Virus record (IMG/VR): IMGVR_UViG_3300032085_001464
Location: 30,757 to 94,756 of that record
Length of the DNA: 64,000 bases
Reading direction: 5' to 3' (one strand)
Source of the DNA: a virus
Part shown: positions 32,551-40,251 of the stretch, in pieces
Position numbering within the stretch: position 1 is the first letter of the stretch
Layout of the letters: each line of letters opens with the position of its first letter
The notes under the pieces: model-generated
What the model saw: the letters and a program-made list of their open reading frames with translations, nothing else
What the model was told of the DNA's origin: nothing
The model's database searches: none
Program-made: the position numbers and the translations under genes

Positions 32551-32835
32551 TTAAACTCTAAAGTGAATTGGTTGTGAATCTGATTGAGGTAAAGACTGCT
32601 GAATTTCAAGTTCTTGACCCTCAACTACAATCTTTGCAGGAGGAAGTCCATGTTGCCCAGGCAACTCTTTATCTGTAGTAGCCGTAATATCAATAACTTG
32701 ATCGGTAATAAATTTATTTTTTCTATATGTTCTACCAGGAACCATGGAACATAAGTTTATTGCATCTTTTTCCCATCCACAGTCAGCATACTTTTTACCA
32801 AGAGAATCATATACTGAGTAATATTCATTTCCCAT
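32551..32835 (-). CDS. Hypothetical protein (94 aa)
   Basis: The ATG at 32833-32835 (MGNEYYSVYDSLGKKYADCG) is preferred over a TTG seven codons upstream, which would lie over the likely transcription start of the promoter at 32860-32888. Features: WEKDAINLCSMV and QVIDITATTDKELPGQHGLP. It is followed within two bases by the metallopeptidase gene. Function unknown. Confidence 0.5.
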   Translation of the reverse strand: MGNEYYSVYDSLGKKYADCGWEKDAINLCSMVPGRTYRKNKFITDQVIDITATTDKELPGQHGLPPAKIVVEGQELEIQQSLPQSDSQPIHFRV

Positions 32836-32859
32836 AAGAGGAGGTGCTATTCCCAACTA

Positions 32860-32888
32860 ATTATAGCATATTTATTTTACTTGTCCAA
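32860..32888 (-). promoter_or_regulatory. Sigma70-type promoter downstream of purM
   Basis: TTGGAC (32888-32883), 17-base spacer, TATAAT (32865-32860) on the minus strand. It overlaps the purM stop and would start RNA about 18 bases before the ATG at 32835. The spacer also contains AATAAATA. Confidence 0.6.
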
Positions 32889-33810
32889 TGACCCATGATC
32901 TCATGCCAAATGGTGTATCAGCAATCAAGCTCTGAGTTAATGTTGCCACCTCTGGCGGCACTACCAGACAGAATCCAATACCACAGTTGAACACATTACG
33001 CATCTCCTCTTCGGCAATCTCTCCTGCCTCCTGAATCTTGTTAAAGAGTTCTGGTCTCTCCCAAGCATCATAGTCAACATCAACTGTAAGACCTGATGGA
33101 AGACACCTAGGAAGATTCTCAGGGATACCTCCACCAGTGATGTGTGCCATGCCTAAGATAGGAACCTCATCCAACAGGTACTGGATCAGACGGGCATAGA
33201 TGGTGGTCGGTATCAGAAGCTCTGGCATCTCCTTATAGTAAATGTAATTTCTATTAAGCAAATAGTTAACAAGAGTATATCCATTACTATGAAGTCCACT
33301 ACTCTCAATACCAATGACTACATCACCAGGTTGAATGTTAGTACCATCAACAATTTCATTCTTCTCTACAACACCAGTACAGAAACCAGCAAGGTCATAA
33401 TCAGTTTGTCTGAAATGTTCTGCCGTTTCTCCACCTAGTAGTTCCATACCAGCCATCACACAACCAGTATTAATTCCATATACAATGTCACTCACATTAC
33501 CGTCAAGGGATTTGGTAGAGATATAGTCTAGAAAATATAATGGTTTAGCACCACTACAGATTACATCATTAACACACATAGCAACCAAATCTATACCGAT
33601 AGTAAGGTACATATCGGCAATCCTACAGATATTCATCTTAGTTCCGACACCATCAGCACCAGATACTAATACAGGTTTCTCATATCCTGATGGGATTTCC
33701 ATCATTCCATTGAACCCACCATCAATCTTAGGTGCCAGTGCTTTGATATATTCTACAAAGGATCTACCCTTGATAATGTCAACACCAGAAGTTTTGTAGT
33801 CCATTTTCAT
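32872..33810 (-). CDS. purM: Phosphoribosylformylglycinamidine cyclo-ligase PurM
   Basis: 312 residues. Conserved blocks are SGADGVGTK (about 50-58), DLVAMCVNDVICSGA (about 74-88), LGGETAEH (about 120-127), SSGLHSNGYTLV (about 169-180) and HITGGGIPENLPR (about 223-235). The enzyme closes the imidazole ring (FGAM to AIR) in purine synthesis, using ATP. It is slightly shorter than bacterial PurM. It overlaps purC by four bases, so the two steps are co-expressed to support nucleotide supply. Confidence 0.95.
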   Translation of the reverse strand: MKMDYKTSGVDIIKGRSFVEYIKALAPKIDGGFNGMMEIPSGYEKPVLVSGADGVGTKMNICRIADMYLTIGIDLVAMCVNDVICSGAKPLYFLDYISTKSLDGNVSDIVYGINTGCVMAGMELLGGETAEHFRQTDYDLAGFCTGVVEKNEIVDGTNIQPGDVVIGIESSGLHSNGYTLVNYLLNRNYIYYKEMPELLIPTTIYARLIQYLLDEVPILGMAHITGGGIPENLPRCLPSGLTVDVDYDAWERPELFNKIQEAGEIAEEEMRNVFNCGIGFCLVVPPEVATLTQSLIADTPFGMRSWVIGQVK

Positions 33811-34505
33811 TGAATAGCAAGGGGTTGTAGTTGGTCAAGAATATAACGATAGGCAGGTACAATATCTCCTTCATCCTTCCTGAATAGATCTTTATCAAAT
33901 CTTTCATCACTACCAATCTTCCAGAGCCTCATACTATCAGGACTGATCTCATCAGCCAGTATCAGTTCTCCATGAGCAGTATAACCATATTCAATCTTGA
34001 AGTCAACCAAATCAATACCCATGATGTAGAACATCTGACGAAGGAAATCATTGATACGGAGTGTCATCTCAATGAAAGGTTCTGGATCATATCCCATGAG
34101 ACGCACACGATCCTTTGTGAGCAGAGGATCATGCTTACTATCATCCTTCAGAAAGAACTCAACAATTGGATTTGGTAGTGGATAACCCTCCTTGAGAGTT
34201 GTCTCACGAACAATAGATCCAGCAGCACGATTCCTACAAATAACTTCTAGAGGAACGATGTCTACATTCTTACAGATCATCTTGTTAGCACCAACCATAT
34301 TAATATAATGAGTTGGGATAAGCTCTTTGGCAAGTTTTTCAAAAATGATAGATGAAATACTACAGCAAAGAGATCCCTTTCCTAAAGGATGATCTTCCTT
34401 CTCTCCATTTCCTGCAGTCACCTTATCATGATACTCAATAATGACTTGCTCTGCATCATCACCTTGGTATACAGTTTTTACCTTTCCTTCTGTAATTACT
34501 TCCAT
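33807..34505 (-). CDS. purC: SAICAR synthetase PurC
   Basis: 232 residues. ITEGKVKTVYQGDDAEQVII (about 4-23) is the ATP-binding opening, followed by VICRNRAAGSIVRE (about 93-106), VDFKIEYG (about 163-170) and ADEISPDSMRLW (about 179-190), all hallmarks of PurC. It joins CAIR with aspartate. Length fits bacterial enzymes. A terminator lies just upstream, separating it from the photosynthesis genes; no clear promoter is visible in the short gap, so it may depend on read-through. Confidence 0.95.
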   Translation of the reverse strand: MEVITEGKVKTVYQGDDAEQVIIEYHDKVTAGNGEKEDHPLGKGSLCCSISSIIFEKLAKELIPTHYINMVGANKMICKNVDIVPLEVICRNRAAGSIVRETTLKEGYPLPNPIVEFFLKDDSKHDPLLTKDRVRLMGYDPEPFIEMTLRINDFLRQMFYIMGIDLVDFKIEYGYTAHGELILADEISPDSMRLWKIGSDERFDKDLFRKDEGDIVPAYRYILDQLQPLAIQ

Positions 34506-34530
34506 AAAAAAGAGGGTGTTTAACCCTCTT
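34506..34530 (-). terminator. Intrinsic terminator
   Basis: AAGAGGGT / ACCCTCTT stem with a five-base loop, then Ts on the minus strand. It ends the psbA-psbD side just before purC; the T-run abuts the purC ATG. Confidence 0.8.
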
Positions 34531-34539
34531 AGTATACCA

Positions 34540-34755
34540 TCATTCAGTTTGCTTGTAAATGTTTTCTAGTTTCTCTCTACTGAGATCAACATACATCAAC
34601 TCTTCACCTGCCTGTGGTGCCTCAGGATGCTTTGGTTTGGGAGGATTCCTCATCTCTATATTAATAGATTGAATGTTAGACCACATCATAGCGAAGGCAC
34701 CACCAGCAATGAGAGCGAAGCATATAAAGTATAGCGTGAACTCGAAACTATTCAT
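34540..34755 (-). CDS. Small single-pass membrane protein after psbD
   Basis: 71 residues. One transmembrane helix (about 7-28, TLYFICFALIAGGAFAMMW) is followed by a proline-rich stretch (RNPPKPKHPEAP) and an acidic tail (GEELMYVDLSREKLE). It is the gene following psbD and may act at thylakoid membranes, but no photosystem subunit is recognised. The terminator follows directly. Confidence 0.6.
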   Translation of the reverse strand: MNSFEFTLYFICFALIAGGAFAMMWSNIQSINIEMRNPPKPKHPEAPQAGEELMYVDLSREKLENIYKQTE

Positions 34756-34803
34756 GATGCCTTATTTAAGTTTAGGATTGAAATTTTAATAAGAAAATAC
34801 TTA

Positions 34804-35859
34804 TTAAAGGGCATTACCACGAGGTAATACTTCCTCGGGGAATACGAATGACTCATGTGGTTGATCAACTGGTGCCAACCATGCTCTCAAGCCTTCATTC
34901 AATAGGATGTTCTTGGTGTAGAAGGTCTCAAACTCTGGGTCTTCTGCTGCACGAATCTCCTGACTCACAAAATCATAAGCACGAAGATTAAGAGCAAGCC
35001 CAATGATGCCAATAGAAGATGTCCAAAGACCCATGACAGGAACAAACAGCATAAAGAAGTGCAACCAACGCTTATTACTAAAAGCAATCCCGAAGATTTG
35101 CGACCAGAAACGGTTCGCTGTAACCATCGAGTAAGTCTCCTCTTCTTGAGTGGAATCAAATGCCTTGAATGTGTTTGCTTGTTCTCCATCTTCATACAAT
35201 GTATTTTCTACAGTGACACCATGGATAGCACTGAGCAGTGCTCCTCCCAGGATACCTGCCACTCCCATCATATGGAAGGGATTGAGCGTCCAATTATGAA
35301 AGCCCTGGAGGAAGAGAAGGAAGCGGAAAATCGCCGCGACACCGAAACTCGGCGCAAAGAACCAAGATGACTGTCCCAAAGGATAGATGAGGAATACAGA
35401 CACGAATACAGCAATAGGACCAGAAAAAGCAATCGCATTGTAGGGACGAATTCCAATTAACCTAGCCAACTCGAATTGACGAAGCATGAAACCAATGAGG
35501 GCAAAGGCTCCATGGAGTGCCACAAAATTCCAGAGTCCCCCAAGTTGGCACCACCGCTGGAAATTCCCCTGAGACTCAGGACCCCAAAGTAGAAGAAGAG
35601 AATGACCCATAGCATCAGCAGGCGTCGAGACAGCTGCCGTGAGAAAGTTAGCACCCTCAAGATAGGAACTAGCAAGACCGTGGGTGTACCAGCTCGTAAC
35701 AAAAGCTGTCCCAGTAAGCCAACCGCCAATGGCCAGATAAGCAGTGGGAAGAAGTAGTAGTCCAGACCAGCCCACAAATACAAAGCGGTCGCGTTTAAGC
35801 CAGTCATCCAGGACATCAAACCACCCCCTTGTCGGTGCTGTTAGTGTACTTGTCGTCAT
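34804..35859 (-). CDS. psbD: Photosystem II reaction centre protein D2
   Basis: 351 residues, full length. It begins [22 protein letters not shown] and has the five transmembrane helices of D2 with [20 protein letters not shown], the [10 protein letters not shown] segment carrying the chlorophyll histidine, and the end LPRGNAL. It supplies new D2 to keep photosystem II working during infection. An adjacent psbA on the same strand is usual for phages of broad Synechococcus host range. A small alternative frame overlaps its start. Confidence 0.97.
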   Translation of the reverse strand: MTTSTLTAPTRGWFDVLDDWLKRDRFVFVGWSGLLLLPTAYLAIGGWLTGTAFVTSWYTHGLASSYLEGANFLTAAVSTPADAMGHSLLLLWGPESQGNFQRWCQLGGLWNFVALHGAFALIGFMLRQFELARLIGIRPYNAIAFSGPIAVFVSVFLIYPLGQSSWFFAPSFGVAAIFRFLLFLQGFHNWTLNPFHMMGVAGILGGALLSAIHGVTVENTLYEDGEQANTFKAFDSTQEEETYSMVTANRFWSQIFGIAFSNKRWLHFFMLFVPVMGLWTSSIGIIGLALNLRAYDFVSQEIRAAEDPEFETFYTKNILLNEGLRAWLAPVDQPHESFVFPEEVLPRGNAL

Positions 35860-35956
35860 TTTTACTTACCGTTTTAATACCTTTTAAGTGAAATAATTGT
35901 GGCCAAGTATCACGAATGATCTCGGCAAGTTTGATAGGTGTATCAGAACTAATCAT
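35816..35956 (-). CDS. Possible 46-aa ORF overlapping the psbD start
   Basis: ATG at 35954-35956, TGA at 35816-35818, 44 bases into psbD. It reads [20 protein letters not shown], then [15 protein letters not shown]. The first 30 residues look like a plausible amphipathic helix, and the frame fills an otherwise empty 140-base psbA-psbD gap. It may be a leader peptide for psbD. No family recognised and no strong ribosome site. Confidence 0.4.
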   Translation of the reverse strand: MISSDTPIKLAEIIRDTWPQLFHLKGIKTVSKNDDKYTNSTDKGVV

Positions 35957-36003
35957 AATAGTAACACACAAAGTATGGGGACTACAAGAGTTAGAATACC
36001 TAT

Positions 36004-36031
36004 AAAAAACCCCCCCACATATGTGAGGGGG
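36004..36031 (-). terminator. Intrinsic terminator after psbA
   Basis: CCCCTCACAT/ATGTGGGG stem, almost fully palindromic, followed by six Ts on the minus strand, 22 bases after the psbA stop. It separates psbA from psbD, which must then have its own promoter or arise by read-through. Confidence 0.85.
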
Positions 36032-36052
36032 TGTAGACTACCGTCAGGCATA

Positions 36053-37129
36053 TTAGCCTACGGCAGGTGCGGTAAGTGCCACAGGTGTGGACTCAGCAGC
36101 AGCAAGATCCAAGGGGAAGTTGTGGGCGTTACGCTCATGCATAACTTCCATTCCAAGACCAGCACGGTTCAGTACATCTGCCCAGGTGTTCAACACACGA
36201 CCCTGACCATCAAGGATGGACTGGTTGAAGTTGAAACCGTTCAGGTTGAATGCCATCGTGGAGACGCCAAGGGCGGTGAACCAGATGCCAACAACAGGCC
36301 ATGCAGCAAGGAAGAAGTGCAAGGAACGGGAGTTGTTGAATGAAGCGTATTGGAAGATCAAACGACCGAAGTAGCCATGTGCTGCGACGATGTTATAGGT
36401 CTCTTCTTCTTGACCGAACTTGTAACCGTAGTTCTGTGACTCTGTTTCAGTTGTTTCACGAACAAGTGAGGAAGTAACGAGACTTCCGTGCATAGCAGAG
36501 AACAAAGATCCACCGAATACCCCAGCAACACCGAGCATGTGGAACGGGTGCATAAGGATATTGTGTTCTGCTTGGAATACAAGCATGTAGTTAAAAGTAC
36601 CAGAGATACCAAGAGGCATAGCATCGGAGAATGAACCTTGACCGAAAGGATAGACGAGGAATACTGCACTCGCAGCAGCGACTGGTGCCGAGTAGGCAAC
36701 ACAGATCCATGGACGCATACCTAGACGGTAAGAGAGTTCCCACTCACGACCCATGTATGCATAGATACCGATGAGGAAGTGGAATACTACCAATTGGAAA
36801 GGACCGCCATTGTAAAGCCATTCATCCAAAGATGCAGCTTCCCAGATGGGGTAGAAGTGAAGACCGATTGCGTTTGAAGAAGGAACAACTGCACCAGAGA
36901 TGATGTTGTTACCGTACATGAGTGAACCAGCTACAGGTTCACGGATACCGTCAATATCGACGGGAGGTGCTGCGATGAATGCAACAATGAAGCAGACAGT
37001 TGCTGCAAGCAGTGTTGGGATCATCAGTACACCGAACCAACCAACATACAAACGATTATTGGTTGAGGTTACCCACTCACAGAAATTCTGCCATGGGGTT
37101 GATTGTTGTCTTGAAAGAGTTGTAGCCAT
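36053..37129 (-). CDS. psbA: Photosystem II reaction centre protein D1
   Basis: 358 residues from the ATG at 37127-37129 ([16 protein letters not shown]); a start four codons earlier is less likely. The sequence is uninterrupted, with no intron. Residue 129, matching position 130 of plant/cyanobacterial D1, is glutamate in GREWELS, as in the high-light D1:2 isoform. D in FSDAMPLG is the conserved manganese-cluster ligand. The C-terminal extension after LDLAA is present for processing. It replaces damaged D1 during infection. Confidence 0.97.
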   Translation of the reverse strand: MATTLSRQQSTPWQNFCEWVTSTNNRLYVGWFGVLMIPTLLAATVCFIVAFIAAPPVDIDGIREPVAGSLMYGNNIISGAVVPSSNAIGLHFYPIWEAASLDEWLYNGGPFQLVVFHFLIGIYAYMGREWELSYRLGMRPWICVAYSAPVAAASAVFLVYPFGQGSFSDAMPLGISGTFNYMLVFQAEHNILMHPFHMLGVAGVFGGSLFSAMHGSLVTSSLVRETTETESQNYGYKFGQEEETYNIVAAHGYFGRLIFQYASFNNSRSLHFFLAAWPVVGIWFTALGVSTMAFNLNGFNFNQSILDGQGRVLNTWADVLNRAGLGMEVMHERNAHNFPLDLAAAESTPVALTAPAVG

Positions 37130-37150
37130 TGTTTTGAACAAAAAAGTAAG

Positions 37151-37201
37151 ACCATCAGGGAATGGTGGAGTTACTATTTTCCTACCACCCTCAGGTAGGA
37201 A
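37151..37201 (-). promoter_or_regulatory. psbA leader with two hairpins
   Basis: In the mRNA, TTCCTACC / GGTAGGAA (37201-37194 and 37186-37179) forms an eight-base-pair stem with a seven-base loop, and ACCAT / ATGGT (37166-37151) forms a second stem 22 bases before the ATG. The leader is about 150 bases long. Such structures could protect the mRNA or control translation. Confidence 0.5.
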
Positions 37202-37280
37202 TATTAAAGACGCTTTTATACACCCTAGAGGTCTTGGTTTGCGGGGTGTTGTTGACCGTTACATTTCGTAACTGTGTCTT

Positions 37281-37314
37281 TATTTATATTAGCACTTCCT
37301 CACATATCTGTCAA
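37281..37314 (-). promoter_or_regulatory. psbA promoter: sigma70 hexamers and overlapping TATAAATA
   Basis: TTGACA (37314-37309), 17-base spacer, TAATAT (37291-37286) on the minus strand, and a perfect late box TATAAATA at 37288-37281 overlapping the -10. The -35 lies within the last codons of the halogenase-like gene. Both early/middle and late polymerase forms could use this site. Confidence 0.7.
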
Positions 37315-38412
37315 GAGGTGCGTGTTGTCAATCCAGCTTTTAAAGCTGGTCCCATACCAATGCCCGTAAGAATCGTCATGGTTATAGACAAGTTCATGTC
37401 TACTATTGGATTTGGCAGAACGAATGAAGTCAAAGAAGTACTCATCATAAGAATGATTCTTTGCCATCTGCTCTGCTTCTGACCAGAACATTGTAGCATA
37501 CTTTGACCCGTTTGCGTAGTGCCAGAGAATGAAGTTCTGTATCTCTTCCACATGTGTCACAAGGTCCTGTAGAACTGATCTCTTAGACTCGTTACCCAAA
37601 ATCCAATCAAGAGCTAAACTAGTCCAACGATAATAGGTTTCAACTGAACTTGCTTCTAAAGGCTCAATGAACATTAACCTATTACCATTCAGAATAACCT
37701 TATCATTCTGAATAGGTCTCCTAGCTAAGTAATTTTTAAATTGAAGATGTTCTGTGCCTTGAATACCGTATAGATTTGCTAGGTTTTCTTCTGCCTCAGT
37801 CTTTGATGTATAATTTTGATTGTATAGGTATCCATAATTAGTCTGATCTTTATCAGGTATAGAGAACATCCAACCATCTGGTGTAGCAATACACCTTGTC
37901 CAATGCTGATGAACATCTACATCATTACTCTTCCCAAGAAGAACACTGTTCAATGGATTTTTCAGGATGTTGTAATAAGAAAAATCTTTTGGGGTTCCCC
38001 TACAGTCAAAGACATAATCACAGTCAAGATCATTACAGTCCTCAACATTCTGCTCAATGAACTTACATACTTTTTTATCTTTCATATACTCTCTCAATTT
38101 ACTAGGAGAGTAATGAATAGCTGTGTAGTTCATAGGGAAAGGATGGAAGAATTTATCCTTCTTCTTCCCCCAGTCTTCATATAGGATTCCAGTTTTAAAT
38201 GTTGCATCAATTGGATTATTATACCAATCAATACCAAACACATCTGAAAGAAGAACCACAAAATTTATTAGTGACCCTTGCCCCACCTTTTCGATAGGAA
38301 CTTCTGGATCATAGTAAAGCTCAATCTCCACATCTTGACCGTATGTTTCTGCAAATACGACCATGGCAACAGTCAGTCCAGCGTTACCACCACCAACAAC
38401 ACCAATTTTCAT
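37300..38412 (-). CDS. Tryptophan-halogenase-like flavoprotein
   Basis: 370 residues. FAD motif GGGNAGLT (7-14), the halogenase-like GWMFSIPD (W-x-x-x-IP in place of WxWxIP) and FIEPLEASSVETYY near residue 250 (equivalent to the FLEPLESTG block of PrnA) place it in the flavin-dependent tryptophan halogenase family. At the place of the catalytic lysine of PrnA (K79 in AIKFVNW) it has leucine 77 (GILYEDW). It is also shorter than PrnA (about 540). It may be a non-halogenating flavoenzyme. It overlaps the next upstream gene by four bases. Confidence 0.78.
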   Translation of the reverse strand: MKIGVVGGGNAGLTVAMVVFAETYGQDVEIELYYDPEVPIEKVGQGSLINFVVLLSDVFGIDWYNNPIDATFKTGILYEDWGKKKDKFFHPFPMNYTAIHYSPSKLREYMKDKKVCKFIEQNVEDCNDLDCDYVFDCRGTPKDFSYYNILKNPLNSVLLGKSNDVDVHQHWTRCIATPDGWMFSIPDKDQTNYGYLYNQNYTSKTEAEENLANLYGIQGTEHLQFKNYLARRPIQNDKVILNGNRLMFIEPLEASSVETYYRWTSLALDWILGNESKRSVLQDLVTHVEEIQNFILWHYANGSKYATMFWSEAEQMAKNHSYDEYFFDFIRSAKSNSRHELVYNHDDSYGHWYGTSFKSWIDNTHLLTDM

Positions 38413-38573
38413 TGAATATATTCTTGAAGGAGATTAAGTATTTTATTTAACGAATCGTGAGCACCATCGTGCCAATCACTATTCTTATCGTCTTTTTGAC
38501 CATCGTAGAGTTCAGTTTTTATTTTATAAACTCTAGCCAAAATATCATTTTTAGTCACGAATCCATGAGGCAT
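38409..38573 (-). CDS. Small hypothetical protein (54 aa)
   Basis: ATG at 38571-38573, ending with TGA that overlaps the halogenase-like ATG. Sequence features: MPHGFVTKNDILARVYKIKT, then a charged stretch KDDKNSDWHDGAHDS and a C-terminal helix. The translational coupling suggests an accessory role for the flavoprotein. No family recognised. Confidence 0.6.
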   Translation of the reverse strand: MPHGFVTKNDILARVYKIKTELYDGQKDDKNSDWHDGAHDSLNKILNLLQEYIQ

Positions 38574-38576
38574 AAT

Positions 38577-38849
38577 TTACATTCCAGGAATGGGAAGTCC
38601 AGTACTTTTAGGAAAAGTTGATTGGGCAGGAGGAACAACACCTCCAGTAACACTAGGAAGTTCGGGCATAGCAGCATCCATCATGCCAGGTAATGCTCCA
38701 GTAATTGCTTCTGTTGCAGCTGCTGTAACTTGGGATTTAATATTCTCAACAATAGAATCTTTGTTGAGATAAACATAAGCACCACCGCCGATGATGCTTG
38801 CAGTTCCAATAAAGGATAGAACTGAAAGTACATTAATTAGTTTTTGCAT
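38577..38849 (-). CDS. Small membrane protein (90 aa)
   Basis: One N-terminal hydrophobic segment (about 5-28, LSVLSFIGTASIIGGGAYVYL) is followed by an amphipathic, alanine-rich stretch and a proline-rich tail (PPAQSTFPKSTGLPIPGM). It lies three bases from the next gene. It may be membrane-anchored with a periplasmic or cytoplasmic tail. Function unknown. Confidence 0.6.
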   Translation of the reverse strand: MQKLINVLSVLSFIGTASIIGGGAYVYLNKDSIVENIKSQVTAAATEAITGALPGMMDAAMPELPSVTGGVVPPAQSTFPKSTGLPIPGM

Positions 38850-38863
38850 GGTTACCCATCTGC

Positions 38864-38892
38864 AAAAAAGGACACCTTATATAGGTGTCCTT
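38864..38892 (-). terminator. Intrinsic terminator after peroxiredoxin
   Basis: AAGGACACC / GGTGTCCTT, a perfect nine-base-pair stem with a seven-base loop and a six-T run on the minus strand, six bases after the peroxiredoxin stop. Confidence 0.85.
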
Positions 38893-38897
38893 AGTTA

Positions 38898-39431
38898 CTA
38901 TGACAACAACTTTTTTAGTTGTTCATACATGTATTCTGGACTGGAAATATCATACTCATCTAATGCTAGATTATTTTCCATACCATTTTCTGGTAGCATG
39001 AGTTTAATTTCACCATCATCAACATAAGCAGAGTACCTCCAAGAACGAAGACCAAATCCCATGTGTTCCATTTTGACACACATACCCATTGCTTTTGCAA
39101 AGGAAGCGTTACCGTCAGGAATCATCTCTACATTTTTAATCTTCAAGGACTTTGCCCAGGCTTCCATAACATAGTCATCGTTGACACTAGTACAATAGAT
39201 TGCATCAATGCCAAATTCTTTTTTGAATTTATCAAAAAGAATATCATATGTTGGAAGCATCTCATTTGTACATGTGGGAGTAAAGGCTCCTGGCAGTCCA
39301 AATAAAATAGCTTTCTTATCGCAGAAGTATCCGTAGGAAGTACTTATAGTTTTTCCTTCTAGACTTTCGTCAATAGGATCGGGTACTGGAGATCCGTGAA
39401 GAATAAATTCTTGATAGGGAATGCGATTCAT
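38898..39431 (-). CDS. Peroxiredoxin (Prx5 type)
   Basis: 177 residues with the peroxidatic cysteine C54 in PGAFTPTCTNEMLP and the conserved arginine region (RSWRYSAYVDDG, about 129-140). This is the Prx5/AHP1 group, which reduces peroxides with a thiol donor; the phage glutaredoxin could serve. It would counter oxidative stress when photosynthesis is kept running. C37, C79 and C117 are possible resolving cysteines. Confidence 0.9.
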   Translation of the reverse strand: MNRIPYQEFILHGSPVPDPIDESLEGKTISTSYGYFCDKKAILFGLPGAFTPTCTNEMLPTYDILFDKFKKEFGIDAIYCTSVNDDYVMEAWAKSLKIKNVEMIPDGNASFAKAMGMCVKMEHMGFGLRSWRYSAYVDDGEIKLMLPENGMENNLALDEYDISSPEYMYEQLKKLLS

Positions 39432-39434
39432 ATC

Positions 39435-39551
39435 TCAAATAGGTTGCATTAGTCCTCCCTGAGGACCATTATCATCATCGTCAGCATCTGTTTCGCTTAA
39501 TACTGCTCCCATAATAAAAGCTGCAAGCAAAGTAGTTGCTAACAATAACAT
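39435..39551 (-). CDS. Small hydrophobic-acidic protein (38 aa)
   Basis: ATG at 39549-39551, TGA at 39435-39437. An N-terminal hydrophobic segment (MLLLATTLLAAFIMGAVL) is followed by a tail of aspartates and GPQGGLMQPI. The start overlaps the hli stop by one base (TAATG). It probably is a membrane micropeptide working with Hli or a signal-anchored peptide; I know it only as a companion of hli genes. Confidence 0.6.
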   Translation of the reverse strand: MLLLATTLLAAFIMGAVLSETDADDDDNGPQGGLMQPI

Positions 39552-39670
39552 TATAGTACTCCAGGAATGATTTGTCCAGTGGTCAGGTAAGTGCCTACAG
39601 CAATGACAAAACCAAGCATTGCCAAACGAGCGTTGAGGATCTCTGCCTCAGGGGTGAATCCGAATTTCAT
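39551..39670 (-). CDS. hli: Short high-light-inducible protein
   Basis: 39 residues starting MKFGFTPEAEILNARLAMLG. It has the Hli chlorophyll-binding motif E-x-x-N-x-R-x-AM-x-G in one transmembrane helix. This is near the minimum length for the family. Hli proteins bind pigments and protect photosystem II in high light. It is the second hli gene of a unit started at the promoter at 39952-39980. Confidence 0.9.
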   Translation of the reverse strand: MKFGFTPEAEILNARLAMLGFVIAVGTYLTTGQIIPGVL

Positions 39671-39714
39671 GATTGTTTTCCTAGTGTAAGATAAAATTTA
39701 GTTTGATTTACTGG

Positions 39715-39924
39715 TTAAAGCACACCAAAAAAGAAGTTGCCGGTGATAGCATATGAAATGAATCCTGCGACAATACCCATCATAGCATAACGACCGTTAA
39801 GCTTTTCAGATCTCTCGGCATATGTCTCAAGACCATGACGCTCTGCGTCAGTCTTTGAGATATACATCTGGGGTTCTTTAGCGAACAGATTCTGTTGTCC
39901 GCGATCATTGGTTGTTACAGTCAT
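39715..39924 (-). CDS. hli: High-light-inducible protein
   Basis: 69 residues. A polar N-terminal half is followed by ERSEKLNGRYAMMGIVAGFI (about 37-56), the Hli helix with E-x-x-NGR-x-AM-x-G. It is the first gene after a perfect consensus promoter, so it is probably expressed early. Function as for the other hli: photoprotection of photosystem II. Confidence 0.93.
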   Translation of the reverse strand: MTVTTNDRGQQNLFAKEPQMYISKTDAERHGLETYAERSEKLNGRYAMMGIVAGFISYAITGNFFFGVL

Positions 39925-39951
39925 GATACATTCCGTTATAAATCTTTACAT

Positions 39952-39980
39952 ATTATATAGTAGATCTAAAGACTTGTCAA
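39952..39980 (-). promoter_or_regulatory. Consensus sigma70 promoter for hli
   Basis: TTGACA (39980-39975), 17-base spacer, TATAAT (39957-39952) on the minus strand: perfect hexamers at ideal spacing. The -35 overlaps the stop of the upstream gene. Confidence 0.85.
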
Positions 39981-40186
39981 TAGTCTGAGTCAGTACCATA
40001 TCTGATACAGGTCTTTTTGTTTTCTGCTGATGATCTACACCACTGTCTCACATAACCATCTGCATCCTTATCCATTGTGAAGTGAGCATGGTTATGTAGT
40101 GCCCCTATCAATACTAGCATTCCAATAGTAATAATATTAAGATGAACTATTGGACTACTAACTATTTTTAGAAAATAATCTTTCAT
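39977..40186 (-). CDS. Small membrane protein with two cysteines (69 aa)
   Basis: One transmembrane segment (about 13-30, LNIITIGMLVLIGALHNH) is followed by a polar tail with two cysteines (YVRQWCRSSAENKKTCIRYG). The tail could form a disulfide if outside the cytoplasm. It begins directly after a promoter-hairpin element (40187-40242). Function unknown. Confidence 0.6.
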   Translation of the reverse strand: MKDYFLKIVSSPIVHLNIITIGMLVLIGALHNHAHFTMDKDADGYVRQWCRSSAENKKTCIRYGTDSDY

Positions 40187-40213
40187 AAAAAAAGGGGATG
40201 CCGTCGCACCCCC
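40187..40213 (-). terminator. Terminator-like hairpin abutting a promoter
   Basis: GGGGxTGC / GCAxCCCC stem with a CGAC-type loop, followed by seven Ts on the minus strand. It follows the porin-like gene but also lies at +1 of the promoter at 40214-40242, only a few bases before the ATG at 40186. Confidence 0.7.
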
Positions 40214-40242
40214 AGTATAACATCTAGATGTTTATGTGTCTA
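40214..40242 (-). promoter_or_regulatory. Promoter with palindromic spacer
   Basis: TAGACA (40242-40237), 17-base spacer, TATACT (40219-40214) on the minus strand. The spacer contains the palindrome ACATCTAGATGT at 40220-40231, a possible operator. Confidence 0.5.
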
Positions 40243-40251
40243 TATGAAGGA

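Noticed and set aside
36053-37129. Group I intron or split psbA
   Set aside because: Some cyanophage psbA genes have introns, but the frame here is continuous over the full D1 length.
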